This document shows, piece after piece, positions 23,563 through 34,129 of a stretch of DNA of 64,000 bases; position 1 is the first letter of the stretch; each line of letters opens with the position of its first letter. Origin of the DNA: Vespa crabro (Eukaryota > Arthropoda > Insecta > Hymenoptera > Vespidae); the NCBI RefSeq assembly GCF_910589235.1, contig NC_060955.1, positions 4,418,501 through 4,482,500 on the forward strand, given 5' to 3'. Both the position numbers and the translations under genes were made by a program. The notes under the pieces were generated by a model, which saw only the letters and a list, made by a program, of their open reading frames with translations, had not been told where the DNA came from and did not search any database.

Positions 23563-23662
23563 AAAGACAAGTGGTCGTTTTTACGGTAGCGGCTCTTCCA
23601 TCATTTTGCTTTGGTAAAACGATCATAAATCCGACGATGTTTCTCCATTGGTCTCTTCGTTC

Positions 23663-23768
23663 TCTTCCTCCTCCTCCTCGTCTTTCTCCTCCTCTTTTTC
23701 TTCCTCCTTCTCTTCCTCTTCCTTCTCTTACTTCTTCTTCTTCTTCATCTTCCTTGTTTCTCATCTCC
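23663..23768. repeat. (CTC/CTT)n pyrimidine trinucleotide tract
   Basis: CTCCTC, TTCCTC and CTTCTT units over about 100 bp. Confidence 0.9.
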
Positions 23769-23769
23769 T

Positions 23770-24180
23770 AAACGAGATCGTAATGAGCTATAAACGGCTT
23801 TCGTTAAAGATTTCCCGCTGATAGTTCGCAAGGAAAATAAAGTACCTACTCGAGTCTTCGAGCTTTTCGACTTATGATTATTAAACAAGTTAAAGGGTTG
23901 GAATCATTTTGACGAAGGGTTTGAATTTGATTTGATTTTAATCGATGTTATATAGTATAGTTTTGTTATCTCGTTTTTATTCGTTTCTTTTCTAATGTTT
24001 TTCCTTTTTTTATTTCTGTGCTTGTAGAAATTGAGTAACTTATCTTCGTTTTCTCGTTCAACTTTATAAGGGGTGAGTTTAGTAAAATGAAAGCGTTCTC
24101 CGAGAAAGAAGAAGAATTTTGTTGGTTATTCGGCTACCAGTTTTTTTTCATTAGGACAAAGATTTGAGTAAGTTTTAAAC
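23770..24180. other. Non-coding stretch, nothing recognised
   Basis: AT-rich, T-rich in places, with no exon signal. Confidence 0.55.
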
Positions 24181-24192
24181 GTCTTTCTTTCT

Positions 24193-24194
24193 CA

Positions 24195-24242
<48 letters not shown>

Positions 24243-24244
24243 TT
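24193..24244. repeat. (CT)n microsatellite
   Basis: About 45 bp of CT. Confidence 0.95.
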
Positions 24245-24249
24245 AACTT

Positions 24250-24960
24250 TCTCTCGCTCGAAGATTGTTGAAAAAGCTTTTCCCTTTTTAACTCAAAGAA
24301 AAGTATTACCTAACTCTTTCGTCCGGATGACCTCATGAAAATTTTGATTAAAAGAGAAGTGACAGCTCTAACCGGCAAAATATCTTTTTTCTCGGAGATT
24401 CGTATCTTCCTTTTGCGACCTTTTTAATTATCTTCCGTAATCGGTCGATTCTCGCAAGAGTTTGAAAATGACGTCGGCACGAGTCAGTTAGCTTCTTAAT
24501 TGGTTTAGCAATTTCAGGAATAGAACAAAGAAATTTCTTATACAAAATAATAATTAATGGTATCAAAGTGGAATGATAAATAAGTTCTATGTATTATAAA
24601 TTCTTTGTTAAGAGTTAGTAATGTTTTGAAGAATAAGTTAGGTAGAAATAGAAATCAAGTTGAGTTGCATTAAGTAATCAAGATAATTTTGAAGATAATT
24701 TTTATATTTCGATGAATTTCATCCTAATTACCAATCTCATTAGCGAGTTGTGAAAACACACGGTTACCATTGCACATTATCTCGTTAAACAAAACGAATG
24801 CCCAAACGACTGTCAAAGCGTCACGATTAACCGCGCTGCTTTTACACAACATCGTAATCGTTGGAAACTTGTTAAAATTTGTTTGCACGGTGCTCGGCTA
24901 CCGGTGGCCCGAGTAAAGTGTCGTCGGACGCGACAAACTTTTGACGGGAAAGGGGACTTT
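24250..24960. other. Non-coding stretch, nothing recognised
   Basis: Complex sequence with only short unsupported frames. Confidence 0.55.
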
Positions 24961-25049
24961 GACAAAAATGAAAAAAATAAAAAAAGAAATGAAAAAAAAA
25001 GAGAAAAAAAATAGAGAAACTAAAAAACAAAACAGGCAAAATGAGATAG

Positions 25050-25059
25050 ATGGAGAGAA

Positions 25060-25120
<61 letters not shown>
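25050..25120. repeat. (GA)n microsatellite
   Basis: GA array of about 65 bp following an A-rich AAAAAG tract at 24965-25030. Confidence 0.95.
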
Positions 25121-25121
<1 letters not shown>

Positions 25122-25452
25122 AGTGGACACGTGTGCATCCGCGAAAAAGAACGACGCGACGGAAAAACGCTCATACCCTTGCTAGCAGTTACCACCTCTC
25201 ATCCCTTACCCACCCCCACCTGTGTCGGGTCAGCCATCGAGCCTCGAACCCGTCCCAAAGCGTCTGCGGTCGGCGTATATCGCCCGGGGTGGTGTTCACC
25301 GCAATGTTTTCCTCCAATTTCACCCAAACAAACAGTCCGTTATAGATTTGCGAGAGTCAGGGTGCCCTCATCAATTTATAATGACGACCTTTGTATGTTG
25401 GAAAATGAGGGTAAAGCTGCGAACGGAGTGAACAAGAGAAAAAGCGCGCGAA

Positions 25453-25455
<3 letters not shown>

Positions 25456-25530
<75 letters not shown>
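25456..25530. repeat. (GA)n microsatellite, long pure
   Basis: About 68 bp of pure GA, among the longest in the window. Confidence 0.95.
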
Positions 25531-25531
<1 letters not shown>

Positions 25532-25679
25532 CAGAATCAGAGGCCATCGGAGAAAAGAAATAGCGTACACCTCCATAAAAATATCAAGAGACCATTATCA
25601 AACCCAAGCGAATTTTCTCTCTTTCTCTCAGTCTCTATCTTTTTCTTTTTCACAATCCGTTTGCAAGACTATCCCATTA

Positions 25680-25712
25680 TTGTTATTGTTATTGTTATTG
25701 TTGTTATTCCCT
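25680..25712. repeat. (TTATTG)n hexanucleotide repeat
   Basis: Four to five TTATTG units. Confidence 0.9.
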
Positions 25713-25815
25713 TCTATTATTATCATTTTTTCCTTTTTCGACCTTCAAATCAGCACCGCTTACATTTTTTATCATTTTCTTTCAATTCTACCGTCCTCTT
25801 TCCCTCTTTTACTTT

Positions 25816-25817
<2 letters not shown>

Positions 25818-25860
<43 letters not shown>
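25818..25860. repeat. (CT)n microsatellite
   Basis: About 40 bp of CT, inverted relative to the GA array 290 bp upstream. Confidence 0.95.
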
Positions 25861-25862
<2 letters not shown>

Positions 25863-26262
25863 GTTCGTCAAATTTATCCGTCTACGAATTTTTCCATCCC
25901 TTCCCCTTTAGTCGCATTGAACCTTTCGAAGCAATTATTTCGTCAATGACTCGTACAACTACATTGGCACGAATTATATCGGCACGATCAAAGGTTTTTC
26001 CTTTAAATCGACAAAATCTTTGATTGCTTGAGAAATTGCTACTTTTTCTTCTTTTTTTTTTTTTTTATTCCATAAATCACTCAAAAGAAAAGAAAAGAGA
26101 TTTACTTTTGACGTCTTTAGTGAAAATCGTATTCACGTAAATTCGGAAATCGATGCACAAGAAACCCAATAAATTTTTCCGTCTGGATTATCCTTCAAAG
26201 ATGTCTAAGGAAAAGTAAAATCAAAAGCAAAGGAAAAAGAAAGCGAAATAACAGGAAGCATT

Positions 26263-26303
26263 AGACAGGGTCGATCTCTTGATCGGACATCGACGCCCTG
26301 TCT
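26263..26303. other. Imperfect 13-bp-stem hairpin
   Basis: AGACAGGG pairs with CCCTGTCT and the adjoining TCGAT pairs with ATCGA, with a 2-nt bulge and a loop of about 13 nt. It is shorter than a typical miRNA precursor stem. No function is assigned. Confidence 0.3.
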
Positions 26304-26420
26304 CTGTCCGGATCCAACGCAATCCTGAAATGAATCCATCCTACGAGCCCTCGACGGGAGTCTACCAAAGACGAGAAGGAAAAAAGTGCGTAAAAAGGAA
26401 TAGCAGAGAAGGGACGTAGC

Positions 26421-26482
26421 TCTCTTTCTCTCTTCTTCATCTTCCTTTTTTTTCTCTCTCTTTTCTTTTTTCTTCTTTTTTC
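26421..26482. repeat. Polypyrimidine tract
   Basis: CT- and T-rich, interrupted by CATCTTCC. Confidence 0.85.
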
Positions 26483-26698
26483 GGTCTCCCATCGTTGATC
26501 CAGGAGAAGTCCTCATAACGAACGCAGAGAATTCAGGCGGTGCCAAGTGCGAGTGGCTGTTTGCAGGGTCAGCTTATTTCTCTTCGACTTCCTATTATGA
26601 ATATTCGTGGTTTTCATCCCTTCCTCTTACTCCTCCCTTCCCTTCTTACTCTTCTCAATCCGTCCGTTTTCCGTTCGTCTGTCTCTCCCCATCCCCTA

Positions 26699-26737
<39 letters not shown>

Positions 26738-26748
26738 CTCTTTCTCTC
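26699..26748. repeat. (CT)n microsatellite
   Basis: CT run ending in TTTCTTTC. Confidence 0.95.
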
Positions 26749-26869
26749 CTTTCGATGTCGGCGGTTTAAAGCATATTAGACCTGCTCTCGAGTCGGGTCC
26801 ATTGTAAATGGGGAGATTGCACCGTACCGTCCGACGCGCACGATGCCCCTTTAAAATATCATCCCCCTT

Positions 26870-27270
26870 TTTCGGACTTTGACTCTCGAAAATCCTCAGA
26901 TCATTCTCCAAAGTCAATGCCGACGGCGTACCAAGCACCGTTTTTTATTACACACCGAAATCCTACATCCCGAAATTATTTTGTGCTCGTCATCCTTTAC
27001 GCTCGAATATTTTTTTCCGTTCCTCAATGTTTTTACTTCGTTCACGTATGTATGTCGGTGAATTTTTTACAAGGGTCGCATTTATAACGAACGTAGAATA
27101 TGATCTATGTTGAAGGTTTTTCGAAAACTTGTGACGATAAAAAACTTCCTTTGCAAAGCTCGTCGGCGGAAAACGACGTGGGTTAAAACAGTCGTTAAGA
27201 GACAATAACGTTTCCCATTTCATTGTTGAATATCTCTACTGATTTTTCTCGTTCCATCAAAACGAAGAGA
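26870..27270. other. Non-coding stretch, nothing recognised
   Basis: Only short unsupported frames on both strands. Confidence 0.5.
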
Positions 27271-27280
27271 ACGTTTTTCT

Positions 27281-27323
<43 letters not shown>

Positions 27324-27342
27324 GTTTTTTTTTTTCTTTTTT
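27281..27342. repeat. (CT)n then poly-T
   Basis: CT array at 27284-27322, T/TTC run to 27342. Confidence 0.95.
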
Positions 27343-27349
27343 ATACAAA

Positions 27350-27830
27350 AAAAAGCTCGTAATATGAAAAGTAATATCGAAGTAAGAGAAGAGATCGAGA
27401 ATTCAAGTCTATGGGAGAGAGTTCGATTGATAACAAGTGTACTATTGATAGGTCCATACGAGAGAGAATGTCAAAAGAGGAAATAAAATGAAATGGAGAG
27501 GTAGTCTACTCGTGGAACGAAAAACTTTTCGAATAATTCTTTGCGAAGACGAAGTACCCACAAGACAAAGAATGAGTTCTTTCCTTTACCCTGTCTTTCT
27601 TTAGAAAGAGAAAAGGTCAATGCCACGACAGAAAAGGCATCTTTACTGTACAGTCAAGTCACAATTAAAATTCTTTCCGAGGGTTTACCGATTCTCCATT
27701 CGAATCGACGAAAATAAAGTTCAGTCGGTGTTCTTCGTACAACGTACCGTTCATTATAGGTAGAAAACGAATGAGCATTCCATTGCGTAAAATGTGTTCG
27801 ATTCTATGTCTAGAATTTAAACGCCCACAC
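27350..27830. other. Non-coding stretch, nothing recognised
   Basis: Mixed composition with no exon signal. Confidence 0.5.
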
Positions 27831-27836
27831 TATCTA

Positions 27837-27888
27837 CATATATGTATATATGTATGTATGTATGTATGTATGCATGTATGTATGTATA
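27837..27888. repeat. (TATG)n tetranucleotide repeat
   Basis: Eleven to twelve TATG-type units with a few TATA and CATG variants. Confidence 0.95.
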
Positions 27889-28011
27889 AAAGTAAGAGTG
27901 CGTAGAAGAACAAACGTCTGCGTCATACGTATGTACGTACGAGGAGAATTATGGCGAATCGGCTTTTGATACGACGATTGTCTTTTCGTTGCCGCCTGCA
28001 AAATGCGATCA

Positions 28012-28080
28012 TTAATCAACGCATTGATCAATAAACGCAGGAATACGTTGATTAAGTCGCATATACGCCAACGTATATGC
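28012..28080. promoter_or_regulatory. Two adjacent inverted repeats
   Basis: TTAATCAACG (28012-28021) and CGTTGATTAA (28046-28055) are exact reverse complements 24 bp apart. Next, GCATATACG (28059-28067) and CGTATATGC (28072-28080) form a perfect 9-bp stem with a CCAA loop. The patch is repeat-free and GC-moderate, like a conserved regulatory element. Function is inferred only. Confidence 0.35.
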
Positions 28081-28249
28081 GTGAAATATGATGATTATTA
28101 TTATTATTAGTATTATTACGAACTTGTACCATCGAGGGTGCCGCATAATAATCAATTCTTTTTTTTTCGTATCGACAATACGACGTTAAAAGAGCGTCGT
28201 TGCGGATAATGACGACTCAGAATTTTGTGGACACAAGGAAATGCATATG

Positions 28250-28276
28250 GAGGAATATATGTATATATGCATATAC

Positions 28277-28329
<53 letters not shown>

Positions 28330-28330
28330 G
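28250..28330. repeat. (TA)n microsatellite, long
   Basis: About 50 bp of pure TA flanked by TATG and ATAC variants. Confidence 0.95.
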
Positions 28331-28384
28331 TAATTATATACCAATGAGAGAAACCGCGCATTCGGATGGAAGTTTGATAGAGTA

Positions 28385-28535
28385 ATGGAGGCATTATTTG
28401 CTATGCAAATTTTATGTACGCTTATTAAGCCCTGCTTGAAACGGGCGATCAATATTCGGCAACGTTATGCGGTAGCTAAGAATAAATTATGGTGTGGACC
28501 GCTTAAATTACGGCAATTAATTAATGGCTCACTTT
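28385..28535. promoter_or_regulatory. Possible enhancer-like patch with PORE-like POU site
   Basis: Contains ATTTGCTATGCAAAT at 28396-28410, a 15-bp palindrome that differs at two central bases from the PORE dimer site for Oct/POU proteins (ATTTGAAATGCAAAT). TTAATTAATGG follows at about 28517. It is repeat-free and GC-moderate; a 74-codon frame overlapping it ends in repeat and is not considered real. Confidence 0.3.
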
Positions 28536-28555
28536 CCCTCTCCTCTCTCATCTCA

Positions 28556-28556
28556 T

Positions 28557-28608
<52 letters not shown>
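28556..28608. repeat. (CT)n directly fused to (TA)n
   Basis: CT array at 28556-28580 changes to a TA array at 28581-28608. Confidence 0.95.
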
Positions 28609-28612
<4 letters not shown>

Positions 28613-28619
28613 TATATAT

Positions 28620-28985
28620 CTCGCTCGCTTTTTTTCTGTACTTACGAAGATCACTTCTGTTCCAGTCGAGACGTTTTTGATTTTCCGCATTTAGATTCAC
28701 TGTTTTTATTCGCCAACCCTCATTAAAATTCTATCTGCACGAATGAAAGGTATTTTATAACAATATCCCATTATCTATAAGCTAACCCAAACGAAAGGAA
28801 ATATCTTATCGATCTATCGTTTTATTTCATTGAGGATTCCGTAGCGTGGTTAAACGAATCAATATGGTAGTTGAACATCGAAACGCATCATTAAATCATT
28901 TTACGTGGCAGCATTTTACTTGTAGCAGGAAATGAAATATCGAACGCCGTTAATCAAGAAACGACGAGAGATCCGGATGCATGAG
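28620..28985. other. Non-coding stretch, nothing recognised
   Basis: Mixed-composition sequence with no exon signal. Confidence 0.5.
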
Positions 28986-28988
28986 AAG

Positions 28989-28991
<3 letters not shown>

Positions 28992-29021
<30 letters not shown>
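28992..29021. repeat. (GA)n microsatellite
   Basis: About 30 bp GA. Confidence 0.95.
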
Positions 29022-29025
<4 letters not shown>

Positions 29026-29319
29026 CCTTCCTCTCGGAGAATATTACAACATATCCTTGTTTGAGGAATATGAATTTTCGTTGATTCATATTTACGAGAA
29101 TAATGGTTGGGAGTGTTAAGGAAAAAAAAAAAAAAAAACAATTAATGGCATGACAAGAACGAATCAGCAGGCACGATATATACCTATTTCAGAAAAATTT
29201 TCCGTGATAAATAAGTAAATAAATAAAGAAATAACGAAGATAAAGAGAAAATAAAGAAAAGTGCTGATAATTCTAAAGGAATCCGTTGATTCTCCATCAC
29301 GAACTCCTTATTATCGAAC

Positions 29320-29357
29320 TTTTTTTTTCTTTTTTTTTTTTTTCTTTTTTTTTTTTA
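29320..29357. repeat. Poly-T tract
   Basis: T runs broken by single C. Confidence 0.95.
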
Positions 29358-29516
29358 TATTATTTCCTTCAATCTTATTATTTCGTTCCTCTCGCCTCGT
29401 CCTCAAATTGCTCAGAGTAAGACGCGTTCTTTTGCTCCAAGTAAAATTACATTCATTACATCAATCGCTTCGCAGCGTTACGAGATCGAGAATTTCCGGC
29501 TCCGAGTGGTCCACTC

Positions 29517-29573
29517 GTCTTCTTCTTCTTTTGCTTCTTTTGCTTCTTCTTCTTCTTCTTCTTCTTCTTCCTC
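29517..29573. repeat. (CTT)n trinucleotide repeat
   Basis: CTTCTT and TTGCTT units; gives poly-Leu or poly-Arg frames that are not evidence of coding. Confidence 0.95.
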
Positions 29574-29699
29574 CGGCACTTCTCCTTTTTCTTTTGCGAG
29601 GGTCGCACGCCGATTTACAGGGTGGGAGATTCTTAGAAGTCCGCGTGCGCGTGGTCCGCCCCATGAGAAAATTAGTTCTCGTTAGAGCGATGCTGTATA

Positions 29700-30145
29700 G
29701 GTAGAAAAAGTTTCGCACGATCGTGATTACTCCGTGAAACGAGTTTTAAATCGCACGTATGGATACAATCGATCTGATTCGCTCCAATTTCTTTCTTCTA
29801 ATATTAACTACGAACATAGCAAAAATAAATATTATTTCATATCCATTATCTAAATATTTAAAAATTAATTTAAAAAGAAATTATTCTTATCGATCAATTA
29901 TTTGAAAATTGTTAATAATGTTATTACGATCATGTCAATTTCGTGAAATTAAAGAAAGATGTATGTTGTTTTATTTTAAAGTATATACTTCAAAGAAAAT
30001 AATAGGAAGCGATAGTACGATGACTTTATCAGGAGTTTATCACGAAAGGATCACGATAGCAAAGCTCGAACTCGCGCAGCTGCAGCTGGCTGCATTGGTC
30101 CTTCCTCCTCTTATCTTCCTTCCTACGTTGCTTTTCAGAAACAAA
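29700..30145. other. Non-coding stretch, nothing recognised
   Basis: AT-rich to about 30000, then GC-moderate. No supported exon. Confidence 0.5.
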
Positions 30146-30153
30146 GTGGAGGA

Positions 30154-30224
30154 AGAAGAGAGAGAGAAAGAGAAAGAGAGCGAGAGAGAGAGAGAGAGAA
30201 AGAGAGAGTGATAGGGAGAGAGAG
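30154..30224. repeat. (GA)n microsatellite, interrupted
   Basis: GA array with AAGA and GTGATAGG interruptions. Confidence 0.9.
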
Positions 30225-30396
30225 TAGCGACGCCCACGCCTCAAGGCCTAGACAGATTACGTCGCCGACTGACTAGAGCTCGGATGATCCGTCAAAGAAA
30301 CGTTTCACCCTCTCCATAAAGGAAAGCTTCCGTCTATCCACCCTACGTCGTCGTCGTATCTCTCTTTCTCTCTTCTCTATGTTTCTCACTCTGTCA

Positions 30397-30397
<1 letters not shown>

Positions 30398-30434
<37 letters not shown>

Positions 30435-30463
30435 CTTTCTCTTTCTCTCTCTCTCTCTCTCAC
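30398..30463. repeat. (CT)n microsatellite
   Basis: CT array inverted relative to the GA array 175 bp upstream. Confidence 0.95.
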
Positions 30464-30803
30464 TCTATCCACAACGATCACTTTGGAATCCTACCAAAGT
30501 ATCTTGACTTCGATCACCTAGTACTCCGTTAGCTCAAGAAATACATCGAAGAGTCGATCCTATGAACTTGTCTATTTCAACTTAGACGTCACTTTGTACA
30601 TACGTAACATCTTCCATTCGTATAATTTCCTCTTTCCTTTGTACTTTCTTTGGTAAATATAACAGGAATACGGTATCCTTTAGTACGATCGTTTCCGAAA
30701 GATAGTCCAAAACGATATCAAAAATTTATCTCAATTTTATATAGAATCAAATCAGAAATAGTTTTAATTGATTGAAATGATTATAAGTAGATTCGATATA
30801 TTA

Positions 30804-30962
30804 TTAGAAGAGAAACATTGATCCGTTGGTTAGACGACAAAACTGGTTCGTCGTGTGGTGATGGTCTGTTTGCTGATGGAAGCACGACACGCTTCCGAGT
30901 GTTTGCCTTGGAGGGACATCGATTTGTGCCCCAGCAACAGATGTGCCATCTTGGTATTCTTC
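30804..30962 (-). CDS. Possible 3'-terminal coding exon (minus strand), product unknown
   Basis: Seen on the minus strand: the acceptor attgctcttttag is followed by 52 codons and TAA. The peptide starts EEYQDGTSVAGAQIDVPPRQ and ends NQFCRLTNGSMFLF. An ATTAAA-type polyadenylation hexamer occurs 36 nt past the stop (minus strand, 30763-30768). Against it: a second minus frame and a plus-strand frame (about 30800-31000, containing GDGLFADGSTTRFRVF) are also open here, so the patch may simply be a GC-moderate non-coding element poor in stop codons. No family is recognised on either strand. Confidence 0.2.
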   Translation of the reverse strand, partial: EEYQDGTSVAGAQIDVPPRQTLGSVSCFHQQTDHHHTTNQFCRLTNGSMFLF

Positions 30963-31019
30963 CTAAAAGAGCAATTTCGAAAAAAGCTTTGATGTTATAA
31001 CATATATTAGTCAAATCGT

Positions 31020-31480
31020 ATTTCTGATAGAAATATTGATTAAGTGATCAGAAAAAAATATGATAATATTTATAACCGTAATAAATTTTTCATGTAATTA
31101 AGATCGATAATATAATTTTGAAAAATCAATTTATATTATTAATTACATTGACAATGATCGATGCAATTGTATATATACATATACGTGTAAATTTATAGAA
31201 ATAGATAATGTACGAGCAAAGACAATGTCAAGAATTTAAAAGAAGAAGAATCAAACGAATCGGAAACAGCTCGGTATGCGTCGCTCTTATTCACTTGCCT
31301 GGTTGAATATACGTACACAAAGAAATACGAAACTCATGAGAAGGGTAGGTGATACGAAGAAGGAGAGAACGTCAAGAGGGTGAAACGGTCGAGCGCGCCG
31401 TCGAGCGCATTATTAAAGGAATCCACCTGTGTCTGAGTATTTTCGCGACACAATTAAGCGCCTCCTCTACAGTGACCGTG
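31020..31480. other. Non-coding stretch, nothing recognised
   Basis: AT-rich, then a GC-moderate patch at 31260-31470 without splice support. Confidence 0.5.
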
Positions 31481-31799
31481 AGCAATCCACCCTCCCTTTC
31501 TCTCTCCCTTTCTTTCTGCTTATTCTCACCCTATCTTCACTTTATTTCTTTCCATCTTCATTCCTCCCTCTTTGCTCGTCTATTTCTTCTTCCTCTTTTT
31601 CTTCTTTCGTTTCTCCTGCGGTCCAGAATCGGTTGCACATGCCATCCCCTTCCCCTACTCCGCCATCTTTGATTTTCTTCAACATGCCTTCGAGCATGAC
31701 GACACCATGGACCACCCCTTCGACCCAATAGCATCCTCCATCCCGTAAAAGAAAAGTTCATCTCTGCTTTGGCAACGCTTTTGCTCCACCTACTTCTTT

Positions 31800-31890
31800 A
31801 TCATTCTTCCTTCTCATTTTTCTCTTTTTTTTTCCTTTTTTCTTTTCTTTTTTTCTTTTTCTTTTCTTTTCTCTTTCTCTCTTTCTCCTC
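31800..31890. repeat. Polypyrimidine T/TTC/CT tract
   Basis: Almost purely pyrimidine on the + strand for about 90 bp. Confidence 0.9.
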
Positions 31891-31899
31891 TTTACCACT

Positions 31900-32280
31900 C
31901 GGAGAAAGTTAGCCAAGCAGTGTTCTAATGACACTTCTACCGCGTTCACTTTCATCCTATTTCCTTCGCTTTCGTTCGTTCGCATTCCCTTCGAACTGTC
32001 ACGTTTCGTCCTTATCCTAAAAAAGTTTCTTCTCTTATAGTTTCATTTTTTAAGCGCCACTTCTTTTTTTTTTTTCTTCTAACTTATTACGATTTCTACA
32101 ATTTTACATCGTAGTTATTTATTCTTCACGTTCTCCCTCTGTCCATCTTTCGAAAGTTAACATAAAGTTGGACCAAAGGAAAAATCGACGAAATAAATAT
32201 ACTTTCATCTTTACTCGACACGTTTCTTCTTCAAAGAATATTCAATGTAGATATGAGAAAGATCAAAGAAAAAATGAGAA
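31900..32280. other. Non-coding stretch, nothing recognised
   Basis: T-rich in part, with no frame or motif of note. Confidence 0.5.
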
Positions 32281-32282
32281 AT

Positions 32283-32283
<1 letters not shown>

Positions 32284-32324
<41 letters not shown>
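32284..32324. repeat. (GA)n microsatellite
   Basis: About 40 bp of pure GA. Confidence 0.95.
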
Positions 32325-32327
<3 letters not shown>

Positions 32328-32648
32328 AAGGTATCTCGTAAAATAATTCTACACATGAGATAGAATAGTGTACGATAATCAACCAAGTTTTCACGGTTCA
32401 TGAATAATATCTATGTTCGTGTAAGCCTTTAGTAAAACGAAATAATCCTAAAATGAGATAGAACGCGTGATTTAGAGTGCCCTGGGGTAGATTGGAAATC
32501 GCTAATTTGAGATCACTCGCCGACAGGAAGTACAGCACAATCCTTCGTCATTGTCCTTTAGGGTATTCCGCCCTTCTTTCATCTACTCTTGTCCACCCTT
32601 CCTTTTTGATTTTCAAATCGTCTCCGGTTGGTACACTTACCCTATCAT

Positions 32649-32685
32649 CTTCTTCTTCTTCTTCTTCTTCTTCTTCTTCTTCTAC
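32649..32685. repeat. (CTT)n trinucleotide repeat
   Basis: About eleven CTT units. Confidence 0.95.
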
Positions 32686-32869
32686 TTCACCTCGAAAGCA
32701 ATCGAATTACGCGCGTTGTAAAGACGTTATTTGATTACGCATCCCTGTTTTACGAACAGGAGGTGGGAAGTAATTTACTAGAGCGATTCGATTAGCCTTA
32801 TCGTGTCTTGCTATCGGCGCGACCTGTTTCCTTCACGCTAATTACTAAGTACTTACTATCGTGAACGAG

Positions 32870-32877
32870 AGTGAGAA

Positions 32878-32942
<65 letters not shown>
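32870..32942. repeat. (GA)n microsatellite, interrupted
   Basis: GA array with periodic AAAGA. Confidence 0.95.
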
Positions 32943-33203
32943 TACTTCTTCCTTATACTATTTTGTTTCTTATTTACTTATTGTCTACAATGCGAGTTTC
33001 TATTTTACGATTTTAATATTATGTTCGAAAAAGTAATGAAATTGTTCTCCATTTCGTTTATTAAGATCAATTTTTTGTTTCGACTAAATATCTTCGCTTT
33101 TTTTGTAATAATCACAATGAATATAATTTATATTGATTGCTGATACTATTTTAAATATTAAATAGTGAGAAATAATTTTATTACCTATCGATAAACATAT
33201 CTC

Positions 33204-33207
<4 letters not shown>

Positions 33208-33261
<54 letters not shown>

Positions 33262-33269
33262 TGTGTGTT
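33208..33269. repeat. (CT)n fused to (GT)n
   Basis: CT array at 33208-33243 then about 12 GT units. Confidence 0.95.
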
Positions 33270-33480
33270 TATTATGCAGAGTATGCCGAATATTCATTAA
33301 ATTCCACCAATTAGTCTGCTCGGCTTTAACCGCGTCGTTTAATCGCTCGTAATGTATATACCTAACTATATTACTATATCTCTTTCGCGCGCTCTTTTTG
33401 TCGCCCCGCGTGCCGTGATAAAGGGCTGAAATGATAGCTTAAACAACGCGAATCCTTGTTATCCGATTTAACGATTATTA
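33270..33480. other. Possible conserved non-coding element
   Basis: GC-moderate, repeat-free, with TTTAATCG, TTAAATTC and GCGCGC words and no supported frame. Purely compositional inference. Confidence 0.25.
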
Positions 33481-33641
33481 AATCTGATTATAAATTCGGC
33501 ATATATATACATATAATCGTATCATGAGATACATGCGGAATGCGTGCAAGTGTGCAAAGATAATGCGTTAATTCTCGTACAGCTGCAAACGTAATAGTTA
33601 GTTTATTCAATTATACGCTTCCTTAGGTTTCGTATGAATCT

Positions 33642-33644
33642 GTA

Positions 33645-33687
<43 letters not shown>
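33642..33687. repeat. (CT)n microsatellite
   Basis: About 42 bp CT. Confidence 0.95.
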
Positions 33688-33689
<2 letters not shown>

Positions 33690-34042
33690 AAAATCGTTCT
33701 TCTCCCAGACCATTACGATGCTAATATCCGAGAAAGCTGAAGAGCTTTAAGATGAAAAAGCGAGAAAGAATCTCGACATCAAGAGCAATTCGAGAATCTT
33801 TCTCCTGTTTTCATTATTCTTATTGCTTTGCAATAAGAATTCTGCTGTGTAGACTACCGTCCGTATTTCTTTCTTTAGCGACTTCTTTTCTTCATCGCGA
33901 TCAGGTAAACCTCCAATGAAAACGATTCATGTTCAACCAGTATATCTATATCAAAGAACTCGTGTACAATATCAATGTACTCTTTATGATCGAATTACTC
34001 GTAGAATCATTAATAACTATTGTATTTTATATTGAATTCAAT

Positions 34043-34128
34043 AACCATTCAACAATTATTCAATCAACAACCATTCAACAATTGTTTAGTTAACAATCAT
34101 TCAACAATTGTTCAATCAACAATCATTG
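34043..34128. repeat. 26-bp minisatellite, 3.3 copies
   Basis: Units at 34043-34068, 34069-34094 and 34095-34120 plus a partial copy, each based on AAYCATTCAACAATT followed by a TTCAATCAAC-like tail. An ATTGTATTTTATAT word flanks the array on both sides. Confidence 0.9.
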
Positions 34129-34129
34129 T

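Larger units (their letters stand above)
25050..25949 (+). other. Longest reading frame in the window, repeat-driven; CpG-rich core
   Basis: A 299-codon + frame is made mostly of two (GA)n arrays, read as Arg-Glu runs (25050-25120 and 25450-25530), followed by pyrimidine repeat read as Leu/Ser/Phe. Only 25130-25440 is complex sequence. That core is CpG-rich and open in all three + frames, one of them containing PTPTCVGSAIEPRTRPKASA. Openness in several frames at once argues for composition rather than coding. It could be a small CpG island or promoter, but I see no initiator or splice evidence. Confidence 0.1.

Noticed and set aside
32284..32324. Regular arrays considered as CRISPR or satellite
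   Set aside because: They are dinucleotide microsatellites with no spacer-repeat structure.
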